Source of the DNA: Brachyspira sp. G79
Lineage (GTDB): Bacteria > Spirochaetota > Brachyspiria > Brachyspirales > Brachyspiraceae
Reading direction: 5' to 3'
Assembly: GCF_002379365.1 (NCBI RefSeq)
Contig: NZ_JQIU01000008.1
Span: forward strand, 1,471,688 to 1,522,458
DNA: 50,771 nt
Positions 17,221 through 26,155 of the stretch are shown here, one piece after another. Made by a program: the position numbers and the translations under genes. The notes beneath the pieces were generated by a model. That model saw nothing but the letters and a program-made list of their open reading frames with translations, searched no databases and was not told where the DNA came from. Within the stretch, counting starts at the first letter, position 1. Every line of letters starts with the position of its first letter.

Positions 17221-18297
17221 TTATAAAAAATAATGATAAAGCTTTAATACCCTGAAGAAATAATTTTTTTCTTTTTCAAAATGAAGTTCTATACTCTCTC
17301 TTATCATCAATCTTATATTATCTTCTTCTAATAAATATTCAGCAAAATACTGCTCTCCATCTGATAAAATAATATTGGATTCTTTACTCTCTTTTTTTTC
17401 ATAATTTATTTTTATTATTTCTTCACCGTTAAATTTATCTCCAACAGTTAAATCTTTATAAACAATTTCACTATTAATATTACTTTTTATTTTTACTATA
17501 TCTTTTTCTATAGATAAAATTATGTCTTTATTATTAGAAGTTTCATTATAGTATACAGTTATTTTTTTTACCAAGTTATTTTTAAATGATGATACTCCAT
17601 CAAGTTTATATGCTATATTTGAAAGTTCTATTATATGATCTTTTTTATCTTTACTTTTTGGAAATGTAGCACCAAATCTCAAAAAATAATTATTAAATCC
17701 ATTAAAATATTTAGAAAATGCTTCGCCTGCAAATTTATGGGGTTCATCAATAATAATAATAGGATTAAGTTCTTTCAAAGCATCAAGATAAGTTATAATT
17801 CTATCATTAAAGAAAGTTCCCTCTATTATCCTATTTAATTTATTTTCTTTATTAGTAAATGAATGAGGAGTTAATACTAATACAGAAAAATTATCATTAT
17901 CTAAAAATCTGTTTATAACTGATATAGAACCATCATATATATTTACTTCTATTTCTCTTTCCCTGAAATTTGAATATATTGATTTAAAATAGTCTTTTGT
18001 TATTTCAAAATTTTTTTTAGTACCCTCTCTTATAGCTAAAGACGGCACCAATATAATGAATTTATTATATCCAAAATTATGATTAAGCTCAAACATAATT
18101 TTGATAAATGTAAAAGTTTTTCCTGTACCTGTTTCCATTAATATATCTATGTTTTTACTATTAGATACTTTATCCTGCTTTATGCATTTATTTAATGAAT
18201 ACTCAAAACTAAATCCGTCTTCTAAATTATTGAATATTGATACTATATTTTGTATGCATTCTTCTTGATATTTTTGTTCTGTAAATTGTAACTGCAT
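17221..18297 (-). pseudogene. Type III restriction endonuclease (Res), N-terminal helicase part
   Basis: The first 358 residues of a Res subunit, the ATP-dependent translocase/helicase of a type III system. Motif I METGTGKT is at residues 54-61 and the DEPH box follows in IIIIDEPHKF. The frame ends at 17221 with an aberrant tail (NYFFRVLKLYHYFL). Restoring one A in the seven-A run (complement of 17264-17270) would give KLFLQGIKALSLFFIRYIAE, the expected Res sequence, and join the downstream part. As read, no full-length restriction enzyme is made unless slippage occurs. Confidence 0.88.
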
Positions 18298-18377
18298 TAT
18301 TTAACTTCTCTAAATTATTGTGTACTATTTCGTTACGATTATCGTCAAGTTTACATAATATATTTAGAGATTTATTT

Positions 18378-19490
18378 TTACTTCTTCTTAGGCAAATGCT
18401 TTATAATCTGACCTTCAAGCTGTATTGATTTTTGTTTAGCATCATAGCCCAAAATCTTACCGTACACTTCTATATAGTTTTTAGGCTCTAATGTTACAGT
18501 TACATTCACTATCAAATCGGCAACACCAGCAATATCTTTGTCATTAGTGTCGTAAATTAATATTCTTGCTTTCTTTTTAGGTATGCCATCAATGTTAGTC
18601 TGAGTTACTCTGTTTACATCGGCTTTCCATTTCACATATCCGCCATTGTATAGATCGTAATTCTCTGCAACTGTAAGATAGCTAGGACTTTCTCTGAATA
18701 TATTGTAGTCTGGTGCTATTATAAACTCTTTTAACACTCTAAATCTCTCTTTTAGGTATTCGTTAATATCGCTTTTTAATGCACCGTTTATTATCATAAC
18801 AGCTTCATTAACAGATGCACTTCTCATATTGTTTTTAGCCTTATCAAACATCTCGGCTACTTCACGCGGTGAATATGTAGGACTTTTTGCACTCTCTGGA
18901 ATCTTTCCATCTTCAAGCCCTTCAAATAAGTAAACATTCTCTAGTTTTTCTCTTAACTCTTTTTGGTCTTTGTCAAGAAGTACATATCTTATCTTTGGGT
19001 ATAATCTGTCTATTGCAATATATGAAGCAAATGTGAGTATAAATGCTATTGGAATGAGAAGAATAAATTTTGATACTGCTATTTTCTTTTTGCCTAGTAA
19101 ATATGCTCTGGGATTAATCTCATCGCCTCTGGCATTATTAGTTAAAAATCTTATTCTCTCTATATTGTCTTTTGCAACTTTATTTTCAGGCTCTAAATCT
19201 AATATTCTAAAATATTCTCTCAAAGCATTTTCTCTATGCCCGTTATTGAGACTTATATACGCCTTTGCAAGCATACCGTTAATACAAAAACTGTCTTCTC
19301 TAAGAGCTTTTCTTGAAAGTTCTTCAGCACCATAAAAATCTTTTAAAAATATATCAGCAAATGAAAGCATAGCAAGTGCATCTGCATCATTTACAATTCT
19401 AGATTTATTACTTAGAAGAAACTCTTTCGCTTTTTTATACTTCTTTTTTTTGATTAAAGTATATGCTGTAGAGGCTATTTTGCTTTTCAT
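18378..19490 (-). CDS. TPR-repeat membrane-anchored protein
   Basis: 370 residues. The N-terminal ~110 residues contain tetratricopeptide-like helix pairs (KKYKKAKEFLL, FYGAEELSRKAL, ENALREYFRILDLEPEN). One membrane segment (FILLIPIAFILTFASYIAI) follows at about 142-160. The C-terminal ~200 residues form a soluble domain ending in a beta-rich part (VTVTLEPKNYIEVYGKILGY...). It probably is a scaffold with the TPR on one side of the membrane. No named family is recognised. It is transcribed away from the iron-transport cluster. Confidence 0.7.
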   Translation of the reverse strand: MKSKIASTAYTLIKKKKYKKAKEFLLSNKSRIVNDADALAMLSFADIFLKDFYGAEELSRKALREDSFCINGMLAKAYISLNNGHRENALREYFRILDLEPENKVAKDNIERIRFLTNNARGDEINPRAYLLGKKKIAVSKFILLIPIAFILTFASYIAIDRLYPKIRYVLLDKDQKELREKLENVYLFEGLEDGKIPESAKSPTYSPREVAEMFDKAKNNMRSASVNEAVMIINGALKSDINEYLKERFRVLKEFIIAPDYNIFRESPSYLTVAENYDLYNGGYVKWKADVNRVTQTNIDGIPKKKARILIYDTNDKDIAGVADLIVNVTVTLEPKNYIEVYGKILGYDAKQKSIQLEGQIIKHLPKKK

Positions 19491-19616
19491 AATATAGATT
19501 ACAGTCCTAGTATTAAAATGTTAACATAATTATCGATATTATGATAACTTTTATTAGCATTTTTTTATTATGTAAACTTATATATTATATTATTATAAAA
19601 AACAAGGCATTTTTTA

Positions 19617-19645
19617 TTGACAAAAAAACAATATGATATATTTTA
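19617..19645 (+). promoter_or_regulatory. Probable promoter of the iron-transport cluster
   Basis: TTGACA at 19617-19622 with an AT-rich -10 region about 16-17 bases later (TATTTT). The AT-rich 19500-19600 stretch could hold regulator sites, but I see no clear Fur box. Confidence 0.4.
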
Positions 19646-19671
19646 TTGCAAAATAATTTGGGGATAAAGCC

Positions 19672-20707
19672 ATGTATTTTTTTAATAATTTAATACGAAC
19701 AGTTATGTTATTAGCGGTATTTGTAATATTATTTTCATGCAGTAAAGATACTCCTAAAAAATCATCATTAGTAATATACTCTCCATCATCAAGAGATTTT
19801 ATAGACCCATTGATAGAAGATTTTAAAAGCAAAAATCCAAATATAGATGTGGAAGTTATTATAGCAGGTACAGGTGAATTAATAAAAAGAATAGAAACAG
19901 AACAAAATGATCCTCTATGTGATGTTTTAATGGCTGCTAATATTAATTTGGTTAAAAATAATCAGAATCTATTTGAAAATTACACAACAACAAATGAAAA
20001 TGAAATAATAGACAGCTATAAAAATGCAGAAGGTTCAATGACTAGATTTATGATAAGTCCAAGTGTATTAATAGTTAATACCAATATTATAGGCGATATA
20101 AAAATAGAAGGATACAGTGATTTAACTAATGAAAAGTTAAAAGGAAAAATAGCTTTTAATGATCCTTCTTCGTCATCATCATCTTTTAAACATTTAGTTA
20201 CTATACTATATACTATGGGTAAAGATGATATAAATAATGCTTGGGATTATATAGAAAAATTATGTTCTAATTTAGACGGTAAATTATTAGCAGGTTCTTC
20301 TGCCGTATATAAAGGAGTCGCTGACAGTGAATATGCTGTAGGACTTACTTTTGAAAATGCTGCTGCTAATTATGTAGCTGCTGGATCACCTGTAAAATTA
20401 GTATATATGAAAGAAGGTGTTATAATGGAGCCTGCTGGAATATACATTATAAAAAATGCTAAAAAACTTAGAAAATGCCAAAAAATTTGTAGATTATATG
20501 ACTAGCTTTGATACTCAAAAGAAAATGAATGATGAGCTTAATGCAAGAGCTATAAGAAAAGATTTAGGAAGCTCCCCTATTTTAGTAAATATAAATGATA
20601 TTAATGCTATTACAGATAATGATGAATTAGAGGAAATAGATAATTTTGTGAAAGAAAATCAGGAAAATTGGCTTGAGCGATTCAAAACCATTATAGAAAA
20701 TTTATAA
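19672..20707 (+). pseudogene. Iron-binding ABC transporter lipoprotein 1 (BitA/B/C-like), frameshifted
   Basis: Extracytoplasmic ferric-iron-type binding protein. A lipoprotein signal ends in VILFSC, and YSPSSRDFIDPLIEDFKSKNP starts the mature domain, as in FbpA/Bit-type proteins. After VYKGVADSEYAVGLTFENAAAN the frame breaks: the six-A run at 20461-20466 would need five to give NAKNLENAKKFVDYMTS, the sequence seen in both downstream paralogues. As written, the first frame ends at 20505 and the rest reads on from 20456 to 20707. The lost tail is about 65 residues. The Brachyspira hyodysenteriae bit system has three such lipoproteins, matching this trio. Confidence 0.85.
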
Positions 20708-20723
20708 TATTAGGATATTAAAA

Positions 20724-21722
20724 ATGAAAAATATTTTGATACTCGCTTTTATAAGCCTTATTTTTTATTCATGCAGCAGTAAAACATCAGATGAAAGCAG
20801 ATTAGTTATATATTCACCTCATGCTTTGGACTTTGTAGAGCCTCTTATAAAAGATTTTGAAAATAAAAATCCAAATATAAAAATAGAGTTAATAGCTGCT
20901 GGTACTGGAGAATTAATAAAAAGAGTAGAAACAGAACAAAATACACCGCTTGGTGACATACTTTGGGGAGCTAATTTAAATCTTATAAAAGACAAATTAA
21001 ATTTATTTGAATATTATACTTCCACAAATGAGAACAGTTTATATGATGAATATAAAAATAAAGAAGGTTCTATAACAAGATTTACTACAATACCAAGTAT
21101 CCTTATAGTAAATACAAATCTTACAAAAGATATAAAAATAGAAGGGTACGCTGATTTACTTGCTCCTGCCTTAAAAGGAAAAATAGCCTATACAGACCCG
21201 TCATTATCTTCATCATCTTTTAAGCATTTAATTAACATGCTTTATGCTATGGGAGAAGGAAATCCAGAAAACGGCTGGGAATATGTAGAAAACTTCGTAG
21301 AAAATTTGGACGGTAAATTATTAAGCGGTTCTTCTGCTGTATATAAAGGAGTTGCTGACAGTGAATATGCTGTAGGACTTACTTTTGAAAATGCTGCTGC
21401 CAATTATGCTGCTTCAGGCTCTCCAGTAAAATTAGTATATATGAAAGAAGGCGTTATAATGAAAGCTGACGGAATATATATTATAAAAAATGCCAAACAC
21501 TTAGAAAATGCTAAAAAATTTGTTGATTATATTACAAGCTATGAGGCACAAAAGAAAATGAATGAAGAACTTAATGCCAGAGCTATTAGAAAAGACTTAC
21601 CAAAATCAAATATACTTCTTCCTATAGAAGAAATTAAAGTAATATATGATAACGATGAAACAGTAAATAAAAATAAGGATACTTGGCTTTCAAAATTTAA
21701 AGATATTATTACAAGCATATAA
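20724..21722 (+). CDS. Iron-binding ABC transporter lipoprotein 2 (BitA/B/C-like)
   Basis: 332 residues, intact paralogue of its neighbours. The lipoprotein signal ends LIFYSC. The mature domain begins LVIYSPHALDFVEPLIKDFE and carries the shared GSSAVYKGVADSEYAVGLTFE block, the hinge and metal/anion-site region of this binding-protein family. Iron is the likely ligand by resemblance to the bit system; this is inference. It lies 16 bases after the frameshifted copy and 26 bases before the third copy, so the trio looks like one operon. Confidence 0.88.
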   Translation: MKNILILAFISLIFYSCSSKTSDESRLVIYSPHALDFVEPLIKDFENKNPNIKIELIAAGTGELIKRVETEQNTPLGDILWGANLNLIKDKLNLFEYYTSTNENSLYDEYKNKEGSITRFTTIPSILIVNTNLTKDIKIEGYADLLAPALKGKIAYTDPSLSSSSFKHLINMLYAMGEGNPENGWEYVENFVENLDGKLLSGSSAVYKGVADSEYAVGLTFENAAANYAASGSPVKLVYMKEGVIMKADGIYIIKNAKHLENAKKFVDYITSYEAQKKMNEELNARAIRKDLPKSNILLPIEEIKVIYDNDETVNKNKDTWLSKFKDIITSI

Positions 21723-21748
21723 TAAAAAATAAAAAGAGGTAAACAATC

Positions 21749-22753
21749 ATGAAAAAGATTATTTTATTATTTTTGATATTAACAATGATATTTGTACCTT
21801 CCTGCTCAAAAAAAGAAGATAATAAAAACAGTTTAGTAATTTATACGCCCGCAACTAGATTCTTTATTGACAGATTGGCAGAAGATTTTAAGCAAAAAAA
21901 TCCTGATATAAACGTAGAAATTATTATAGCTGGTACTGCTGAAATAATAAAAAGAATAGAAGCAGAAAAAAATGATCCTTTAGGCGATATATTTTTTGCT
22001 GCAAATGAAAATATACTTAAATACAATTCCAACCTTTTTGAAGAATATGTTTCAACAAATGCTGATAATGTATATGATGATTACAGAAGCAAAGAAAAAT
22101 ATATCACTGGTTTTATGCTAAGCCCAAGTGTATTAATAATAAATACAAATTTGATAAAAGATATAAAAATAGAAGGATATGCTGATTTACTTAATCCTGC
22201 ATTAAAAGGACAAATAGCATTCAATGATCCTACAACATCATCATCTTCTTTTGAACAGTTAGTTAATATGCTTTATGCTATGGGAGAAGGTAATCCAGAT
22301 AATGGCTGGGATTATGTTGAGAAATTATATGCTAATTTGGACGGCAAACTTTTAAGTAGTTCTTCTGCAGTATATAAAGGAGTGGCTGACAGCGAATATG
22401 CAGTTGGGCTTACATTTGAAAGTGCCGCTGCAAACTATATACATACAGGCTCTCCTATAGAAGTGGTATATATGAAAGAGGGAGTACTTACTAAAGCTCA
22501 CTCTATGGCTATAATAAAAAATGCCAAACATTTAGAAAATGCTAAAAAATTTGTTGACTATGTAACAAGCTATGAAGCCCAGAAAATTATTAATGATGAG
22601 TTGTTTACAAGAGCAATAATAAAAAATTTAGAAGGCTCTGAAATACTTATACCACTTGAAAATATCAATGATATAAAAGAAGATGAAGAGATGGTTGATA
22701 AAAATAAAGATACTTGGCTAGAAAAGTTTAAAAATATAGTTACAGGCTCATAA
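21749..22753 (+). CDS. Iron-binding ABC transporter lipoprotein 3 (BitA/B/C-like)
   Basis: 334 residues, third paralogue, with a lipoprotein signal ending FVPSC. It differs from the others at the ligand region: YIHTGSPIEVVYMKEGVLTKAHSM replaces the YAASGSPVKLVYMKEGVI form. This could reflect a different ligand or chelate. An AAAGAGG ribosome site precedes the ATG. The permease gene follows after 83 bases. Confidence 0.88.
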   Translation: MKKIILLFLILTMIFVPSCSKKEDNKNSLVIYTPATRFFIDRLAEDFKQKNPDINVEIIIAGTAEIIKRIEAEKNDPLGDIFFAANENILKYNSNLFEEYVSTNADNVYDDYRSKEKYITGFMLSPSVLIINTNLIKDIKIEGYADLLNPALKGQIAFNDPTTSSSSFEQLVNMLYAMGEGNPDNGWDYVEKLYANLDGKLLSSSSAVYKGVADSEYAVGLTFESAAANYIHTGSPIEVVYMKEGVLTKAHSMAIIKNAKHLENAKKFVDYVTSYEAQKIINDELFTRAIIKNLEGSEILIPLENINDIKEDEEMVDKNKDTWLEKFKNIVTGS

Positions 22754-22836
22754 ACATATATAGGCTATTATTTATATAAGCTGCTAAAAAATAGAAATAC
22801 ATAAATATAAAAAATATACTAATTAGAAGTATAATT

Positions 22837-24501
22837 ATGAAAAATAATATAAAATATTTTTTCAAAAAAATGGACTTTTGGACATATATTACTTTTTTAA
22901 TTGTTTTAATATTTGCTTTATTTTTAGTTTATCCGTTATTTTCTCTTTTTTTAAGCAGCTTTAAAGATATAAAAACAGATGCTTGGACATTAAATAATTT
23001 TATTAAATTCTTTACAAAAAAGTATTATTACAGTACATTAATTAATAGTTTTACAGTAACTATTTCAGTAACAATTCTTGCTGTATTGATAGGTACTCCT
23101 TTAGCATATTGTATGAAGATGTATAATATAAAAGGCAAAAAAGCAGCAGAAATATTAATAATAATATCTATGATGTCTCCTGCTTTTATAGGTGCCTATT
23201 CTTGGATACTGCTTCTTGGAAGAAATGGAGTTATAACTAGATTTTTTTCATATATAGGTATTAATATTCCTACAATATACGGTTTTGGAGGAATACTTTT
23301 AGTTTTTTCATTAAAGCTATATCCTTTTATATTTATGTATGTAAGCGGTGCTTTAAGCAAGATAGATGTTTCTCTTTTGGAGGCTTCAGAAAGTTTAGGA
23401 GCTTCTAGTTTTATAAGAAATATTACTGTTACTATACCTTTAATAAAACCTACTATACTATCAGCAAGTCTTATTGTATTTATGAATGCATTAGCTGATT
23501 TCGGTACTCCTATGCTCATAGGTGAGGGATACAGAACTATGCCTACTATGATATATTCTGAGTTTATAAGCGAGGTTGGAAGTAATGCTAATTTTTCTGC
23601 TTCTATGTCTGTTATAATGATAGTTATTACAACAATAATGTTTATTATTCAGAAATATATCGTAAGTAAAAAATCTTATGCTGCTAATTCTATAAATACT
23701 ATAAAACCAAAAAATATAAAAGGTATTAAATCAGTATTAATTCATCTATTTTTATATGTTTTAATATTTATTTCTTTACTTCCTCAAATAACAGTTATAT
23801 ATACTTCATTTCTTAAAACCAACAGATCAGTATTTACTAGCGAATACTCACTTGAAAGCTATATAACAATATTTCATTCACTAGCATCATCTATAAAAAA
23901 TACATATATATACGGCATAATCACAATTATATTAATAATCATAATAGGAATGCTTACAGCTTATATAACATCAAGAAGAAAAAATATATTAACCAATATA
24001 ATCGATATAGTATCAATGTTTCCATATGTAATACCTGGTTCAATACTAGGTATTACTTTTTTACTTGCATTTAATAAGCCGCCTATAATATTAACAGGAA
24101 CTTCTATAATCATTATAATATCATTGGTAATAAGAAGGCTTCCTTATACATTAAGATCAAGTTCTGCTATACTTTATCAAATAAATAAGAATATGGAAGA
24201 AGCTTCTATAAGTCTCGGAGCTTCTCAAATAAAAACTTTTTTTAATATCACAGCAAAATTAATGCTTTCTGGTGTATTATCAGGTGCTGTACTTAGCTGG
24301 ATTACAGTTATTAATGAATTAAGCTCTTCTATTATACTTTATACTACAAAATCGCGTACTATGTCTGTAGCTATTTATCAGGAAGTTATTAGAGCAAGCT
24401 ATGGAACTGCAGCTGCACTTTCTACTATACTTACATTTACTACTATTATATCGCTTATTATATTTTTTAAGATAAGCCGTCAGAAAGAAATAAGCCTATA
24501 A
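22837..24501 (+). CDS. Fused ABC iron-transport permease (two permease halves)
   Basis: 554 residues with about twelve membrane segments: two MalFG-like permease halves in one chain, as in FbpB-type iron transporters. Each half has its ATPase-docking EAA loop: LLEASESLGASSFIRNITV around residue 185 and EEASISLGASQIKTF around residue 455. In the described Brachyspira bit system two separate permeases (BitE, BitF) and an ATPase (BitD) accompany the lipoproteins. Here the two permeases appear as one gene and no ATPase gene follows. Confidence 0.88.
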   Translation: MKNNIKYFFKKMDFWTYITFLIVLIFALFLVYPLFSLFLSSFKDIKTDAWTLNNFIKFFTKKYYYSTLINSFTVTISVTILAVLIGTPLAYCMKMYNIKGKKAAEILIIISMMSPAFIGAYSWILLLGRNGVITRFFSYIGINIPTIYGFGGILLVFSLKLYPFIFMYVSGALSKIDVSLLEASESLGASSFIRNITVTIPLIKPTILSASLIVFMNALADFGTPMLIGEGYRTMPTMIYSEFISEVGSNANFSASMSVIMIVITTIMFIIQKYIVSKKSYAANSINTIKPKNIKGIKSVLIHLFLYVLIFISLLPQITVIYTSFLKTNRSVFTSEYSLESYITIFHSLASSIKNTYIYGIITIILIIIIGMLTAYITSRRKNILTNIIDIVSMFPYVIPGSILGITFLLAFNKPPIILTGTSIIIIISLVIRRLPYTLRSSSAILYQINKNMEEASISLGASQIKTFFNITAKLMLSGVLSGAVLSWITVINELSSSIILYTTKSRTMSVAIYQEVIRASYGTAAALSTILTFTTIISLIIFFKISRQKEISL

Positions 24502-24604
24502 AGAGTTATTTGTACAATATGTAAAATTTTGTATAATATGTAAGATATTACACGTAAAAGTTGTAAACTAAGCCATTTATTTGAAAATATTTTCAAATTT
24601 CGTA

Positions 24605-24632
24605 TTGACAAAAACAATATATAGTATACTAT
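24605..24632 (+). promoter_or_regulatory. Promoter with perfect palindrome over the -10 region
   Basis: TTGACA (24605-24610), a 16-base spacer and TACTAT (24627-24632). The 14-base perfect palindrome TATAGTATACTATA (24620-24633) covers the -10 and could be an operator. No gene follows before a terminator 45 bases later. Confidence 0.45.
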
Positions 24633-24639
24633 ACGTATA

Positions 24640-24718
24640 GATTGTTTTTATTTTTTATCATATGTTTTCTTAAAAATGCCTATCAAGTAAAACCCCATTT
24701 ATTTGATAGGCTGTTTTT
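24640..24718 (+). ncRNA. Candidate small RNA (orphan promoter plus terminator)
   Basis: Between the promoter at 24605-24632 and the terminator hairpin at 24678-24711 lies an ~80-base stretch with no open reading frame. A short stable transcript is the simplest reading. It could instead be a leftover attenuator at the end of the iron-transport operon. No known RNA family is recognised. Confidence 0.35.
24678..24717 (+). terminator. Intrinsic terminator downstream of the iron permease
   Basis: GCCTATCAA (24678-24686) and TTGATAGGC (24703-24711) form a perfect 9-bp stem, followed by TGTTTTT. It would end both the iron-transport transcript and the candidate small RNA. Confidence 0.8.
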
Positions 24719-24790
24719 ATTATCATTTATAATAAACTGTTAAACATCATTTTTATAAGTTTATTAATTTAATTACTCGTGAAATGAAGA

Positions 24791-25165
24791 TATACTAAAA
24801 ATTTTTAAGTTTGTCAATTTTTTTGTTGTTCTTTTTCACGCCGAAAAAAGAACCAAAAAGTGCAAGTATTAAAATTATTATTAAATCGTACTAATTATAT
24901 TTTATATGTAGGATAAATTACTAAAATGTAGCCTTTCGCTGCCGACACCACAGGTGGACTTCGTCGGTATGCGGAGCGGTAGGCTGTGCCTGCTTCTTTG
25001 GGCAACAAAATAAGCAAAAATATTGCATTTTTTAATCAAAACATAGTTATTATAATACATTTTAAACTTATTTTATTAATACTAAATAATACTTTATACT
25101 ATTTATAAGTTATTATTACATTTTTAAATAATTAAAATTTGATAAACTATAGTTGTTTAGGTATA
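24791..25165 (+). repeat. Dispersed intergenic element, copy B
   Basis: Starts TATACTAAAAATTTTTAAGT and ends AGTTGTTTAGGTATA, matching copy A at both ends. Length 375 bp. The middle holds a GC-rich core (about 24925-25015) with CACCACAGGTGGACTTCG (24946-24963), the reverse complement of the copy A core motif with one mismatch. The 25022-25165 part aligns closely with the reverse complement of copy C. No gene is visible in the whole 24502-25313 gap. Confidence 0.72.
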
Positions 25166-25313
25166 TATAATAACTAAATATAATCCATATTTAAGAGATC
25201 ATATTATCATTCAAATATTTCTAAAAGATATATATAAAAAAAATTCACATTTTTTCTTATTGTAATATTTTGTATATATTTTATTATATAATAAATACAA
25301 AAAAGGAGCAAGA

Positions 25314-26051
25314 ATGAATAAAATAATATTAATTATGCTTATTATATCTGTTTTAGTATTTTCATGTACAAAAACAGATACATCATCAAATAATGAAGCA
25401 GCAACAGGAACTATGAATATAGACTTTAAGACTGTATTTGATGAAAATGCTAATGATGATAATAAATTAATGGAAAGCTCATATTTGAAAGTTACAGGTA
25501 CTTATGGAAATATTGATGCTAAAGTAGATGCTGAAACAGGAGCTTCAACTCCGAAAGGTGCCACAAAATCTTGGGACGCTTATAGATATGAGAATAATCA
25601 ATTTGCTAATAATAAAATAGAAAGAGGCTTCGGATTTTTTGTATTATACGCAGTAGCACCTGCAAAAACTTTCGGATTCGATGGAATGAACGGCAGTGGA
25701 ATATCTCAAAAAACTTTAGACGGAACTAACGGACCTAAAGTTACAGGTACAGGTGTAACTAAAGACGAAACTGGAATTATTACTATAAGATATGCTCATG
25801 CGGGAGGTCCTACAGTTTATCCTTGGGTATATGAGTTAAAGTCTGATACTAATGGAATATTTAAAATAGGATACGGATTAGATAATAATAAAATGAGTAC
25901 TTCTCAAATTTCTAATGATACTGATTTTTCTGATATTCAAATGATTACGGATAAGGCTAAAGATGGAATTGATTATTGGCAGGGAGATTTGCAGGGTACT
26001 TTTGAAAATGGTGTTTTAACTTTAAAAGGAACTTTGAAAGAAGTAAAATAA
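25314..26051 (+). CDS. Lipoprotein of unknown function
   Basis: 245 residues. The signal sequence ends LVFSC, so it is probably lipid-anchored. The mature part starts with a Ser/Thr/Asn-rich spacer and is then Gly/Asp/Asn-rich and probably beta-structured (GFGFFVLYAVAPAKTFGFDG, WVYELKSDTNGIFKIGYG). I recognise no family. An AAGGAG ribosome site precedes the ATG, and a terminator hairpin follows at 26079-26110. Confidence 0.7.
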   Translation: MNKIILIMLIISVLVFSCTKTDTSSNNEAATGTMNIDFKTVFDENANDDNKLMESSYLKVTGTYGNIDAKVDAETGASTPKGATKSWDAYRYENNQFANNKIERGFGFFVLYAVAPAKTFGFDGMNGSGISQKTLDGTNGPKVTGTGVTKDETGIITIRYAHAGGPTVYPWVYELKSDTNGIFKIGYGLDNNKMSTSQISNDTDFSDIQMITDKAKDGIDYWQGDLQGTFENGVLTLKGTLKEVK

Positions 26052-26078
26052 TTTTTATATTTTGAATTAATAAATAAA

Positions 26079-26110
26079 GGCTTTTAGAATATTTGAAGTT
26101 TCTAAAAGCC
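26079..26110. terminator. Bidirectional terminator
   Basis: GGCTTTTAGAA (26079-26089) and TTCTAAAAGCC (26100-26110) form a perfect 11-bp stem between two convergent genes. T-rich sequence follows on both strands. Confidence 0.75.
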
Positions 26111-26155
26111 TATAATTTTTTAAAAATTATTTTTAAGGAGTATGAATTTATAATT

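Noticed and set aside
20456-20707. Separate 83-residue gene after the first iron-binding lipoprotein
   Set aside because: It matches the C-terminus of the two paralogues, so it is the frameshifted tail of one gene.
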